Positions 12,486 to 26,289 of a stretch of DNA of 64,000 nt are shown piece after piece. Source of the DNA: Himantopus leucocephalus (lineage: Eukaryota; Chordata; Aves; Charadriiformes; Recurvirostridae); NCBI GenBank assembly GCA_003993805.1, contig RSEF01000002.1, positions 8,757,829 to 8,821,828 of the forward strand. The letters run 5' to 3'. Numbering within the stretch: the stretch's first letter is position 1; every line of letters starts with the position of its first letter. The position numbers and the translations under genes were made by a program. The notes under the pieces are model-generated. The model was given only the letters and a program-made list of their open reading frames with translations. It was not told where the DNA came from and searched no databases.

Positions 12486-13239
12486 AGTCCTTCCTTGAAG
12501 GTTGTTGAATTATGGGACACTCTGTCATAAAAAAATCCAATCCTTTCATCCATGCTTCCATCCGTCATGCATTGCTGTCATATCTAGGAGCAGATGCACA
12601 CATTTGAACCATATGAGAAAAAAAAAGGAACAAAGACCAACGTTTACCATAGGATGGTTTGAAATCTTTGTAGTTGGCAACTAAATCAAAGGAATGCTTA
12701 TGTTTTGATGTACAGCAGTCTTAAATCATTTGTAATTTTCTATCACCTCCTTTTATCAACAAATTAACATCTTGATATATAAGATCATCCGTAAATTAGC
12801 AATCAGCAGCAGAACATAAATTTAGTTTTTAATGTGTGTAGAAAACAAAGGACAATTGAAAATATGTGGTGTAGCACTTTACATTTTAAAGAGAAAATAA
12901 AAATATTTATATATGTTAACATATTTATTAGTTTATTCTGGCACCCGCAATTGGTGGATTTCTCTAGGCTTTGTGTCATTTTGATGTATGTGCTGTCCAA
13001 ACTCTTTCCCTTGCAAAGAGTCATCTTCTATTTTCATGAATAAGAGGGGAGGATGGGGAGTTATATGAAGGAAAAGGAAACACATCTACATCTCTCTCAA
13101 GGAAAATGTTTTAAACATAATATTAAAAAAAACTAATGTCAAAGATAAATTCTCTGTGTAAGGTGAGGGTATTTCCTGTAAACAAAGCAAAGTAATAGTT
13201 TAGCATGGATTTAAAACTAACATATAAAATTGCAGATCA
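12486..13239. other. Unique AT-rich DNA, nothing recognised
   Basis: Short ORFs on both strands only. No repeat family was recognised. Confidence 0.5.
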
Positions 13240-13400
13240 AATCTTCCTCCCAACAATCATTAATTCATTAATCCTTGAAGCCATCACTGCATTGTTTTCT
13301 GGTAATTATACACACCTCATATGCTGGCTTTTTAAGACATTAATTGCATGATTAGTTTTATGATTTCTTCTGATTACCAATTAAGTTACCTTTTTCTCTC
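13240..13400. promoter_or_regulatory. Candidate enhancer-like segment dense in ATTA cores
   Basis: Within about 150 bases there are CATTAATTCATTAATCC, GGTAATTATAC, GACATTAATTGCATGATTAG and GATTACCAATTAAG. Each carries one or more ATTA/TAAT homeodomain cores, and the sequence is not a simple repeat. This clustering is typical of conserved developmental enhancers, but AT-richness alone raises the background. The call is inference only. Confidence 0.22.
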
Positions 13401-16400
13401 TTTTTTGTATTTCATACATACCATTAGACTTTATAGTGCTTCTTTTTTAATTTCTCACCTAGCAGGGGTTCTCACACATTCGAAGACTGCATTATCCACT
13501 CAATAAACAGAGAGAGAGTTTAATTTTCTGTGTAAAGTATTGCTGTGGACTTGGAAGGATGATGTTTCAGATATTATGCTATCAAGAGTGACATTTAATT
13601 TTACAGGGAAAAAAATCTTGTTTTTCCCTGTCATAACAATGTTCACAGAGCATGATTTTAAAGATGTGCAGAGACCAAATCAAGTGATTCTGTCTGTTGG
13701 CTTAGCTGAAGTTGTCACATCTTCCGTTTCTTGCCCAACATGTATTGCCAGCTGGTCTTCAATTCTATTAGTGTAATTTCTTCTATAGAGCTCTCTGGGT
13801 CTGTGCATATATATAAAAGTAGCATCCCATATATCATAAATCAGATATACATGCACGATGCTCTCAAAAACTCAGGAAAAAAAAAAAATTGATCAGTGGG
13901 ATTAAAAGTTTGAACAGAACTGAATTTCCAAATCCCCAGTATAACTGCATCCCAATTACCTTGTAGCCCGCGTCCTTCAGATGCTGAGAAATCTCAACTT
14001 TTTAAATACACATTTGACTTTCAGCAAACGGGACTCCTATCAACCACAATGGCAATATGCTAGTGCCTACACACAGGTCATGTTTTAGAGACTTATAGAT
14101 GAGAATATTGCATGAAACACAGAAAAACAAAACTAGATGCAAAAAATATTTTTTACTCTCCGTATTGCATGTAAGTGGACATCAGCTGTGTGTCTTGATA
14201 TGTGTTTCTTTTTGTGAACGTAGTTGTCCTCTTGGTATATCAAATATTTGCGTGGGATTCATATACGTATTCTGCATCATATTTGTAGTGTAAAAGCAAT
14301 TACATTTAATAATCAACACCAGACAAGATGCCTAAATTGAAATTAATTGAGAAAGGCCTTTATGTAAAGGAAATACGGAACTGACTCATAGACCTTCTTG
14401 AAAAGAATAATACCGTATATTGTGTGTGTGGTTTTAAGACAATGTGGTATCGATTTAAGTGAGTGCGCACTTCCAATTTGCTGACAGCTATGTCAGGTCA
14501 GAGAACAGAAAGACTCTGAGAGGTGCAGGGTAACTCTAATTGGACCACCATAGAAAATAAACTCCCAAGTTTTCTGTTGATCCTTAAAATGTTTGCTTGC
14601 CAAAGCTGTACGATGGTTCTCTGGTAGGAAAAAAATGTCCATGGTGTACCATATGCTGTTCTACAAGCATCCTGCAGACAGCAAGTCAGCATGGAGAAAT
14701 GTGCAAAATTGAAGGTGTTCCTGTAATAACCAGTAAGGACACCTCCAGCTCTATGAAAGCTGCATTTTTTTTTATAAATTATAGGAAAAAAATATATCAG
14801 GTTCTCTGATTAACCTTTATTTTTCTGTCGTGGTTTTCCTTTTTAAGAGATCTTTTAAATCTATTTCATTAGGTCCTGCTTTGTGTTGAATAATACATGA
14901 GGCAGCAGTACAGTCTGTCAGTCCAGAAAAGGGAAGACTCCAGGAGAACAGGCACTGGTTGTCACTGGCCTGACAAGGTCAGAAAAGGATTTGGAGTGCC
15001 CAGAGTTTGCCATCACCTTTGGTTACAACTGATACTAACTTAAATATTTCACTAACCAGATGCATTTATCTTTGATCTCTTTTTAGAAGTAATTTCTAGG
15101 CACAATCTGCTTATTTCACTCACCTTTTATATTGAATAACCAATATGAATTGTTTGAAATATTTTTCCAGCCCCCCAAAAGGTCAGTGTGTATTTATGCC
15201 ATTTCTGACTGCTTTCTAGGCTGTGTCAAACTCAATACTCTAATCAAAGCAGAAATATTTCCTTCTAATGCCTGCATTTTTTTTGTAATTGCATGCTTCT
15301 GCTTTCAGCCATTCATAAAAAGTTATACATACAGGAGGTAATGAGGTAAGACCAAGTGTTGTAGCTAACTTGGAAAAAAGAAGTAGCGTAGATTTTCCTG
15401 TTTCTTTCTCTTTGGCAAAAATTACTTGGTTGCTTTTTTTGAAGAAAGAAAAATCGTGAGAGATTTGGAGGAAAGGCAAAGGGCGGGAAAAAAGCCATAA
15501 TTATGGCTCGCTCCTGTATAAAGCTTCTACTGGCAACACAGCAAACAGGATTCTCTTGAAGACACATTCAGCATTTTTCCCAAAAGATATTTAGAACTTT
15601 TTTTTTTAAAATTCTGTTTCTTCTTTCCAAAAATGTCGTAATCATTCATCTTTCCAAAGACTGAGGCCATGACAAATACATGCTTTCATTGTACGGACAC
15701 AGTGCTTACAGTCTATCCCTCCTTCTCTTCTGGCACTCTGAGAAAAACTTATGCCATCATTCCTAAATTAAGGTGTTTAGAAGTCAATATCATGGTTTGA
15801 ATCAAGGATAATAAGATCAAATTGTGATCCCTCTTCCAACTTTACAGCACTGTGGGCAGATATGTTCCTAGACATCAAGGACTATCTCCAAATAAAAATA
15901 AAAAAAAACAAACACCGAAACTCAATAAATAAATCAATACAATTAATAAAATAAATCAATAGCTGGTTTGGTTAATGTAGAAAAAAGATATATTATACAT
16001 CCTATTCTGTTACAGGTGTTATCCCCAGTGGTTTTAAAATCAGAACAACAGTGTATTTCACTAAGAATAATTATAAAAAAGGAAAATTATTCTGCATGGT
16101 ACTGATGTCAGCTGGGTAATGATGGGCATCAAGGACTGCCCAAAGACCTGTAACCTTTGAAGCATCTCTGCATCCACATATTTCCTCTTCTTATCATCTG
16201 AGACACGAAGTTGTTTGCAGCTGGGATTTAACACAGAAGTGCTGCCCCATGGCATGGTTGGGATGATGTGGCAACACAGGAGTCTGCATTGTGCTGCCGC
16301 CGCTCAGAGCCACTACAACCCCGTCAGCCTCCGTTTTCTCCCTTGCTCACTCCGTTGCCCCGTTTACATGGGCCTACGAGAGTCCTGAGCAAATTTCTCA

Positions 16401-19400
16401 GTCTTTACCACTGACCCGATGTGTGCCCTTGCATAGGTTGCCTAGTACCTCTTCTTCAGTAAACCAGCTGTGTATGTGGACAGTATCAGGAGGATGATAC
16501 AGGCTAAGCAATAACAATAGTACTGTGCTGAAAGTGTTTAGTGCTGAGAAAATGAGATACCGCTGTCAGAGGATGCTACGAGTTTTAAAAGTTTCATTGC
16601 TATGTCAGAGAAGGCGCTTTCAGAGCAATATAGCACATCCTTGAAACTAGAAAGCCCAGCCAAGCAGCATGGAAATACTGTCAGCACACCCTCTGGTAGC
16701 CGCCAGCCTTATTTTAATAGAAGTATGAATAAATGAAGCGGTAACAGTTCCAGATATTCCTTCATCTTGCAGACTGATGTAACCCAAAACTTTAAAAAAA
16801 GTTCAATAATATTCAAATAGTCATTTGAAAAATGTGGTTTCATCCTCTTGCACTTCCTGCATCTGTGGGTTTAGTTTTCACTCGATACATGAAGCGCTGA
16901 AAGTGTCATGAGAGGCTTTTCTCTTCCTAAGATCATTTGCAGTCGCACATTGTGTAAGCCCAGGAGGTTTGGATAAGCAAATGTGTGGGTCCTTTTCAAA
17001 CGGAACTGCACCTCCAGAATTTGAGTTTGCCCATCGCTAATGTTCATTCAAATCCATGTTTAAGTTGGGAACAAAACTATCTCCAGTTTACAGAACTGTA
17101 GCCATCCATAGCAGCCCAAATGGATTAGGATTGCTGCATCAGAGAAGTCCATTAGTGTAGTGCAAAGCACAGCTACAGAATAAGCCATTTCAAAAAGTAC
17201 AGCTGCCTCTGATCAACCTAAAAAAAATCCTCTTACTTCTGAAAACACAACGTAAAAATGCACAGCAGGCTACAGGCCAGTTATGTCAAGTACATCTTTT
17301 TTAAAAGTGGAGTTTAAGCCATAAGAGTCATCATTCACTATTAAATTTCTGTTACTCTGCTATTCTCGATACCAGGCCAATTTAAACGGGTGCTGAAGGC
17401 CACAATGGACGTCTGATCCACTTCTCTCCCTTGAAGCATCCAAGGAGCTGGATGCATTTTTGCTGGCCTCGTATATCACGTACTGACCTCCCGTCAATGA
17501 ATCGCATACAAGCATGGCACACAGCCGGCCAAGTCCAGGCACCAAATGACAGGAACGAAAGAACAGGTGATCCTGGAATATATTATACAATGGTTATAAT
17601 GGGGGATGTCAGAATTAGAGTATCAGTATGAAATTTCTCATTTCTTTGATCATGAGAAAGGGCAAACTAGCCAGCCCGCTTACTCTTCCAACATACTCTT
17701 TTCTTTCTTTGCGGCAATGTTCTTTTGTTGCAAGGGATGGACTGCTGAGGAGTCACCCCAGCCTGAGTTCCATGGGTTTGCTGAGAAGGGCTGGTTTTCC
17801 TCAGTGGTTTTCCTCCATTTTTCACACTCGTCAGAGGATGAGATCCCAACCAGTGCCGAGGAGCAGGGCTTTCATGGGCAGGATCTAAGGCAGATAAACA
17901 GTAACACCTGGTTCTATCTGCATCAACATCCAAACCTAACCCCCCTGGTCCATGCCTGATTGTTCAAGCATAACGTTGGTTTTCATTGCTGGTATCGGTC
18001 AGAATGGAAGGACATAACTGCATGGCATAAACCATGGTACCCTACAGCCTCTGAGGAGGTTGTGAACCCGAGAAGTACCGTTCCCACCATGTGCTCTGGA
18101 GCAGAAAGCAAAGCAGTTCAGTTTTGGAAAACGTGGGGGCAGCTTTCAAAGTGGCAGGGCTGATATGCCGCACTAAGCTGCTCTAGTCGGGCATCTCATT
18201 TGAGATCCTTTGTCTCCTACCTCCATTTTCAATAAAGTAATCTTGAAAACTTGTTTTTGAAGACAGAATCCCTATTTATAGGGAAAGTTGTTGCTTTTTT
18301 AAATTTTTCAGGAGCAATCTTTCATATCAAAACTTGTTTGATATGGAAATATTGTATGCTTGCTGCTTTTAAGCCCACCTACATGCATACCAAGTTTCCG
18401 AATTAGCAGTAAAAATCTATAGGCTTTTGGGCACAAACAAACTCAGCTTTTTAGTATGCACCTGCTTAAGCAATTTCTTTGAAAACAGCATACATGGATT
18501 TTTGTTTTTTGCCTATAAATAGCCTTGCTTTGTAGAATGCAGCTTATTACAGGCTCTTTTAAATACATTTCTAAGGGGAAATATGTAGTTGTCCTTATTA
18601 AAAATGAATTATATACATCAAAATTAAAGTTGTTTGTAATAACACAACATTCTTCTGCATCTTGTGCTAACATCAGCACACTCAGTGGAAAACATAAAAG
18701 GAGACATCCCATACACATTTGAAATTACAAATACAATGTTGGGGGAGGGGCTCTTATAGATCAGAGTTTTTTTCCTGAGAAGGCAGCTGGTTTTCTTAAG
18801 GACTTGTGTTTCCAACAGACCCCTGGCTCCAGCACATACCTCTGAATAAGCTTTGGAGCAGAAGGCTGCAGGAGGAGGAAGTCCTGCCTCACACATTGGA
18901 GGATACCACGAGGCTACCTAAAATGACAAGATTTTCTACAAATTTAAAAAAAAAAAAATCTGTTAAATAATAATTATATCATTATCTTTGTATAACTTTC
19001 GAGACAAAAAATACTTTTTCATACTGGCATTAGCTTTTTTAAAGTGTTTTGCGGATAAAACTGCCTGCTGGGGCTATTAAAATAACTCTGTGAATATAGT
19101 TTGTGTTTTGCTGCAGTCAATCAGGAATACAGGAGACTGACAGATCCACGCTACTTTTTTTGATTTCTCATAAAAATGGTATAAATTTATAGATTATTGC
19201 TTGGATAAGATCTGAAAAAGTTAAGTGATATGATAATTGGGCTGTATCTTCATAATCGAGTAATTCTCTAGTAATCTGGTAATCTTGTAGCAATGATCCA
19301 GAATTTTGGGCTATTATTCAATTCACATCATTTTCACGATACAAATGGTAGTCAATAGCTGACAGACTGCTCAGCAACAGTGGTGTTTAAGGTTCATCCC

Positions 19401-20589
19401 TGTCTATGAATGGGCGTTTGAGGTGAACATGGGCATCTCAAAAGAAGGCTTTTATGTAAAGTTATCTTACTGGGACCTTAGTATTTTTTTTCTTTAATGT
19501 TTTTCTCATTTCTAGACTGTAGTTAAAATATTTCAGCTTCCCAGCAGTACTGGATAAGTAAGGCTATGATCTAGTGTTGATAGGCACATCAAAGTTAATC
19601 ACAGCCTTAATTTAAAAGAGATAACCCAGAAAGCATAACCAATAAATAGAAAGCAAGTTTTGCACCCATTTTGAACCAAAAATCATAAATCCATTATCAT
19701 ATTCATACTAAAGACCAGGCTGATATCAGGGCCTCACAAAACTCATGAAGTTTCATTTTTTATTTTGGGACTGACATAAGTACAGGTTGATGCTTACACA
19801 TACTCTAGTCTTCCTTTAAGCTGTCTCTGCCAATCCTGAGAGCTTAACAGAAAATTAGCATAACTGCACTTCCTAAATGAATTCTCTTGAATATGAAACA
19901 ATGCAGCACATGATTTCAAAACGGTAGCCTGTGCACTTATATTGAGTATTTGCTCAAGTTGCTTTTTTTAAAGTTTTTCTGCTTTTGGAAGCAGAACATT
20001 TGTAGAACATAGGATACATTAGTATGCTGTGTATTCTCTCTTTGGAAGATAAAAGGCACTTTTGATGGAGGTACACACTGTCTCCGTTCATGGTAACATT
20101 CAAGGTATGGTGAAAAGATGTCCCATATATTGGTACTGAAATTTCCTTCTTAGGTATTTTGTTTACAGCTTATACCTAGAGGCAGGTTGGACAGCATTAC
20201 CAACCATTACAGTTTCTTGGCACTTCCTGTTAGAAATTTTAGCTGCAAACTTTAATAATTTGAAAATTTCTAGCATCTACTCTCTGCCTCTGGCTGAATT
20301 TTCTTAGGAAAATTACAACACAAGCAACTCAGTCACTTCTGAAACTGCACTGCAGAAAATTAACCTTAAACCAGTGTCAAAAAGTTATGGTGTTTTTTCC
20401 TTTCAGCTGTCCCAGTGATCCATCCCTGTTACCTTTGCTCGGTGCTCATGAGTAGTGGGAGCCACGTGACAAGGATTTATCTTTTTCTCTTCTTTTTATG
20501 GAAATCCAGGAAATCTTTGCCAAAGTAATTATAAATCTATGTATGTGTGGGGTTTGCACATGCCCTGAAGACACTTGTAACATTTTAGT
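13401..20589. other. Unique AT-rich DNA, no gene recognised
   Basis: This stretch includes an A-rich low-complexity patch (about 15890-15962), a mildly CpG-richer patch (about 16270-16400, too weak to be a CpG island) and an A-run near 13878. Three frames are open in 17606-17959 on both strands because stops are sparse there. None encodes a recognisable protein. No RNA gene was seen. Confidence 0.5.
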
Positions 20590-20990
20590 ATCTGAATTCT
20601 CCAGGGAATCCACCTCCATGGGTGGACAGATGGGGATGTTTAGGATGGACAAAAACCTTGTTGAGAGCTTGTGGACCACGATCCAAAGAGTTTGTTACAA
20701 ACTGCATGATCAGGGTGAGAGGCAGAAGAGATCTTTTCTAAACAGATTAAGGAAGAGTCTGTAGCACAGACCCGGTTAACAGAGGGGACTTTAACCTCCC
20801 TGGTATTTGCTGCATCAGCAATGCCACAGGACACAGCAGTCAAGAAGATTTTTGGGAGGGTGTCAGGGGTGACTTCTTGGTATAGGTACTGTCTCCAGGG
20901 CCAACCAGGGCTGACACACACCTGGGCCTGCAGAAGAAGTGGCTGGGGAAGCTACGGCCAAGACAACTATAGAGAGAAACTTCCATACTG
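20590..20990 (+). mobile_element. CR1 LINE fragment, endonuclease domain of ORF2
   Basis: In one frame, about 20643-20760 gives a peptide with ENLVESLW and VCYKLHDQGE, the counterpart of the CR1 ORF2 endonuclease segment around '.LWVTIKR.VCYRPPDQ.'. After a stop near 20761 another frame gives GDFNLPGICCI, the counterpart of the 'GDFNFPDICW' strand. It is followed by SQEDFWEGV and GDFLV, matching 'SRKFLEGV.DNFLV'. Similarity fades near 20990. The copy has a stop and frame change, lacks the reverse transcriptase and 3' end, and is not functional. It is an internal piece left after truncation or deletion. Confidence 0.75.
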
Positions 20991-22222
20991 GGACTGGGTA
21001 GGCAAAGAACAAGGGGCTGGGAAAAAAGACGGGTTCAGATTTGGAAGACAGTAGTCACAAAAGCTTTGCGTACAGCACTTTCCTTCACAGTGTGGTTTGA
21101 AGTCACTGGTTTTTGTCCGAGAGTCCCCCTTCATCAGCACAGGGATGTGGAACCAATGGTAACATTTCCACTCTCTTTCACTACTCATACTATATTGCAG
21201 GAACCCAAATGGTAGAGGTCTGGATGATGGCTATTAAGTTATGTGATGAGCTATATTGGTGTCAATATGAATATTCAATATGCCAATATTCAACTTACAG
21301 AGGGGAGGGGTTGTTTTTTTAAATCAATTCAGTGGATGTCATTTTTTATTCTGAAAAAAATATTTTCTTTGCAAAAAATTGCAAAGTTAAGCCCTCAAAA
21401 TTTAATGCCTGACATATTGTTTGTGGACCATTAATTTGCAATTATAGAATCCTGCTTCATTTGTATGCAGAAAGGGTCAGGTCTGGCAATGAACTAGGAC
21501 TTTGCAGCAAAGCAAACGATTAAGAGGCCCCTACCTCATTTGTTAAGTAAGTCAGAAAGTATAGAGTGAATGAGACAGGATAGTCTCTTGGTTAAAACAG
21601 CAAAATGTCTTTTGTTTTAATGAGAAAGTCTTGACATGTAGTTAGGTAATTTTCTGGTTTTGTCGGAGATTGCCATTTCTTTCTCATTTTCTAGATATAC
21701 AAGACCTTCTGTATAGGGCTTGACCCATAGGTTTGGTGAGCACTTACGCAACAAATGTATGAACCGGACAGTGCGTGTGAATATATGAAATGCTACAAAA
21801 TACAGAGAGAGCTCAAACCGGGTACCAAAATTAATGAGCGCTTTTTCACATAAATCTCTCTGTGCCTCAAGTCTGCTTTCCACAGAGGGAACAATGCCCA
21901 CTCATGTCCTAGGCAGGATATGAAATTCATTACAATTTTGGAGTGTTTGTATACTGGAATAATGAGTACCAAAGAAGGAAATGAAAATATTGAAAATTAT
22001 TAATCTATCCTTACAGCTGACGTCTGTCATCACAGAAGGCTTTGTGTAATGTGAGGTAAATAAGGCCAATGGCAAAATGTGAATATAGGCACAAAACCCA
22101 CTTGCCACTCTGTGCCCTGAGTGAAGAGGAGTCTTCTAGAAAAACACAAATTCAAAATACATGTATGGGGCAGGACTGACTTGAGTAAGCAACCTTAATC
22201 CTGGCTTTTCCTGACACTCTAG
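20991..22222. other. Unique DNA, nothing recognised
   Basis: No gene or repeat family was recognised beyond the CR1 piece just upstream. Short ORFs only. Confidence 0.45.
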
Positions 22223-22302
22223 AGTGCTTGATTTTCCATCTTCAGTCCATTAATTAAGAAAAAGGCTCCCCAGGAGTGCTTTGCTCCAGCTGAGAGCAGC
22301 AG
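22223..22302 (+). other. Exon-like interval with consensus donor (non-coding, unproven)
   Basis: A pyrimidine-rich stretch ends in CTCTAG at 22217-22222. Eighty bases later comes AGCAG|GTAAGT, a perfect consensus 5' splice site with GT at 22303. All three frames contain stops, so if it is an exon it would belong to a non-coding or untranslated part of a transcript. Such pairs arise by chance at appreciable rates. Confidence 0.12.
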
Positions 22303-25300
22303 GTAAGTCCCGCAAGACACTAAAAACCCCTTCCCTTGGGGCATACAGGTTGACTTAACCTCCACCCCAGACAGAGGATGCAAAGTCAAGTCCCTCCTCC
22401 CCATTGCAGCACTCGACCCACATGCTTGGCCCCTCCGGGCCGTGAGCTGAACTGAAGACTGTCACGTCTTTGTTCCAGTAAATACTTCATAGAAAATACT
22501 TCAACATTCATCAGAGCAGAGACGGGAATCTCTCCCTGGGACTGCCACAACTACTAAGCTACAGTGTGATGCTCACTACTCTCTGGCCCAATGAATATTT
22601 AATTGGGCCATGCAAAGAGGAAGAATTTCAACAGAATGGACTGAGAGGGGTCCCAGTGGGAACCCGCAGCTCTGATGGCTTCAGCTGTCCAGCGGGAGGG
22701 ATGAGTCCTGATCCCTTAGGTGGAGGAGGTGTTTGATCAAGGTAGGGGCCCACATCATACAGACAGCTGCTCTAATTACTGGGCAATGAGATGAAAAGGG
22801 GCACTATCATCTTGCCCTTGTCCTTTGAAAAGACCAGACCTCCTTTGCTTATCTAAAGAAAGGGTTTAGCTACGTGAACCCTAAATGCAAATAAGTGCCT
22901 TGTGCAAGTGAGTCCCTGAATGATGCAGGGCTGAAGCCATATCCAAGTATTTGACATCTTCTGCTGGCTAGGCTGGGCAGATCCAGTGAGATAGTTGCTG
23001 TGAACCCTTCAGTCTGGCTTGTTTCCTACCCCAAAATGCCTAATTCGGAGCTGGGAAAAGCCCTCAGCAGCACAGTGCCTGGGAGGTAGTTGTTGCAGTG
23101 ACACTACCAAACTCCCTTGGGTTCCTCTAGCCTAAGGCAAAAAAAAAAGGGATATTTAGGGATGGCAAGATGTGGTCCACATGTTGTTAGGTAGCATCTG
23201 CAGGGAAATCTGCATAATCTCAGAGGAAAGCTTTTCATTAATGTAAAATACAAGGCTGCTCCTGAGAAACCTTTTCTGAAGTGTGTTTAAACTATGCACT
23301 TCAAAGCACGCTGGTGCTTCTGTGAGCCCCGGCTTCACAAGAAACTTTCCCATAGATACAAAGGAGAAGAAAATCTCCAAAGTAATATATGGAAATAGGA
23401 GGAAAAGCTGTTTGCTCCTTTTGCATGAATGCACCTGACTTTGACACAAGAAAGGAACCAGTAGACAGAAGAAGCTCAGAGCTCTCAGTTGCAGCCCTTT
23501 TATAGTAATAACAAGATGCGGGTTTTAGCTAAAGCTAAAGTTTCCCCATCAATTCAGTCTGCTGTTTTCTTGCTCATGACCTGTCCAGCTTGTATCCCAG
23601 AGCATCACGTGTGGCAGTGCTTTAACATGCCGCAGATGTAGCCTTCTCAAGATAACTGAGTGCTAACAGTAGGTGGAGGTACAATCCAATTGTTCCGTAG
23701 TGTTTCCAAACAATCTGAAGCTGGCCTGACTTGCTATTAATTTTAATTAAGCCTTGCAATAAAAACCAACAGAACAGTGAAAAGCATGAGCAAAAATAAA
23801 TGTATAGGTCATGTTTTTAGTTCCTTTTATGCAGTAATCTGATAGCTTGTTTTGGCATCGCAGGTGGAATACACAGACCTATGTTTAATCGCTGCTGTTT
23901 GTTTTTCTCTCAAAAATCATGCCTTCTGCTTTTCGTTTGCCTCACCAAAAGAAAATTAAGATAAAAGGAAGATGGTTCTGAGACCAATTCAAGCATCAGA
24001 ATATCAACTGATTTTAAAAAATGTATCGGCTTATTCAAGGTTCCTAGTTTGTGTGTCTTATTTGTTAAAGGAAAGGCAATGCGAAATGATGAAATTCTTT
24101 TAATTAAACTTTTACCATAGCTGGGTTTGAAAGGATGTCTCTGATCTATGCTTCCTCAAAGTTGAAAAAAAAATGGTGACTGTCTTTCTTTGTGGGTCTG
24201 AATTTTAGGGAATTAAGGGTATAAGCAGGAATATTGGAGGTTGAAGGGCACAACCATTTTTTGGCTCGTGCAGCTACACCCACTTTGCTCCCCGGGCAGT
24301 AGGCAGTGAGCGTTGATGGGCACTGGCAAGAACTTTTAATCATGTTTTGAGAGTGCTCCCAGACATGCTAATCTGCAGGGAGGGCAAAATGCCACCCCTG
24401 GGAATGGCACACCTGAAGACTTCATGTCTGTCCGTTTAGATTGTACCTGCTGCCCTGGTTTTCAGATCTTTGCAAGATCAATGTTTTAAAATACACTTTC
24501 CGTTTACATCCTCTTCACTGACAATCAGTCTAATCCTGCTGGATACCAGGGAACAATAGTTTTCTTCTTTTAAAATCATAATTGTATCCTATTTGTGCTA
24601 TGGCACTGCTCTCCTTCTGAAAGCCTCCAGAAAACACAAATACAAGACCAGGAAATCCAGCCAGCACTAGACTGAGGGGTGACGGAAAGATTAAGGTGGA
24701 TTAAGATGCAGGGAACCTCTTTTCTAGGAATAATTCTGTTTTCTGAAGGTAGCTGCCATTTTGCTTTGTGCTTTTATGCAGTTTGTTGTACATAGCATTT
24801 ATCCTGTCGTCTTTTTCATGCTTATCAAATATCTGATGATAAATACTGCTTGGTTTACCCCTAGATCTCCAGCACTGTTATAAAGAAGCTGTAACTAGAG
24901 GTAAAGAGATGAAGTTACTAGGCACACAGCAGACCAAGGAATATCGTATGGAGGTACCTGTAGGTCCTGGAAATTATTTGTTCCCCTCAGTAGCCTCTCC
25001 CAATTCACGATTCCTTATTGCCATGGCAAAACGGTCAGGTATATCACAAAAGATTATACTAAGATGGCAAAAATGATAGTTAATGGAAAGCTATTTAAAG
25101 AAGGCTCTACCTTTCATAGCATTACTTTGATGAACTCGATTTTCAGAAGAAAACACCAGAACACCATAAATTCACAGTGAACTTTAGGGAAGATGCAATT
25201 ACCTCTCATGTGAAAAGCAGTCACATATGTTTCACTGGTGTTTTTTAAATCTCACATCAGGTAATTGCTACTGCTGGAAAATAGCAGTCTTTCAGTTCAT

Positions 25301-26289
25301 GTTCATCCTACCAACAGGACTTTTTAAATTAATAATTGCATTAAAATATCACCCCACTCATGTTCTGAAGCAGCACTCAAAACTTAGCAAATACTGAATT
25401 TTTAATTACGTGATTTTGTTATTTCTTCATTATCTTTAAATTCTTTGCTTATGCCCATGAAATCGAAGAGAAAAAAAAAAAAAAAACATTGCATGAAAGA
25501 GCACATGGAGCTTTTGTGTAGGTATTTCTATTTGCCTGCCTTTCATATAACAGATTGAATCCTAAAAGAACAAAAAGAAAAATGTGATGAGACAGCCATG
25601 TTTAGGCAACTGCAGGCTCCTAGAAATGTAATGGTATGGTCTGCCGGAACCCAAAATCCCCGTAATGAGATAAATTATTTCCAGCAACTATTGCGCATTG
25701 CATGATTTGGTGGCACATTTTGAAGTAGAATCCCACACTTACACAAAGTGCCAGAGGTCCTTAGGGCCTCTGCAAAGCAAAAGGAACCTGGTTTCAAGTG
25801 AATTCAATTGATCCTTGCTGTCTTAGGCGATTACCCATTTTCTATCATTCTGTATATTACTGTGATGTAGCAAATAATGATAATTCATAGTACTTCTCTC
25901 ACATCAATACAAACTCAGCTTACCTTAGGCTTTCTCTCCATAGGAAAGTAGCTTTATAGTCACATCGGTATTTTATATCCACATGTCTGAAACAGCATGA
26001 GCCATTTCAGGATCCTTAAGTTCAATATTACAGGGTCTCAAGTTCATTTCAACTTGCATGCAGGCAAATTCAGCTAAACCAAAAAAACATTTAGAAGAGT
26101 GTAAGGGTGTTCAACACGCAGATTTCATTAGCTTGATTCCCCCAGTCTAGATCTATGCAATAGGCCACAGAGGTTCAACTTCACTTTCTAGGCGGTCTCC
26201 TAAAGCAGAGGCTGTGACTTTGCCGGGGGTCTGATCCCGCAGTCCCATAGGATCCAGTGCAGAGAGCAGTGAGCACCAAACCAGTGTTT
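22303..26289. other. Unique DNA, no gene recognised
   Basis: Contains an A16 tract (25471-25486) and a short hairpin-like sequence at about 25752-25772. Sequence at 22560-22830 (AATTACTGGGCAATGAGATG) is reminiscent of an old amniote repeat but too decayed to call. Confidence 0.5.
25471..25486. repeat. A16 homopolymer
   Basis: Sixteen consecutive A. The sequence upstream does not look like a retrocopy or LINE 3' end, so this is a simple tract. Confidence 0.9.

Noticed and set aside
16270..16420. Promoter CpG island
   Set aside because: Only a slight rise in CpG over about 150 bases, well short of island length and density.
17606..17959. Three overlapping open frames on both strands as a gene
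   Set aside because: Stops are scarce in all frames at once because of local composition. None of the peptides has recognisable features.
22560..22830. Old amniote repeat
   Set aside because: Words such as AATTACTGGGCAATGAGATG look familiar, but too little lines up to call a family.
25471..25486. Poly(A) tail of a retrocopy
   Set aside because: No gene-like or LINE-like sequence lies upstream of the A-run.
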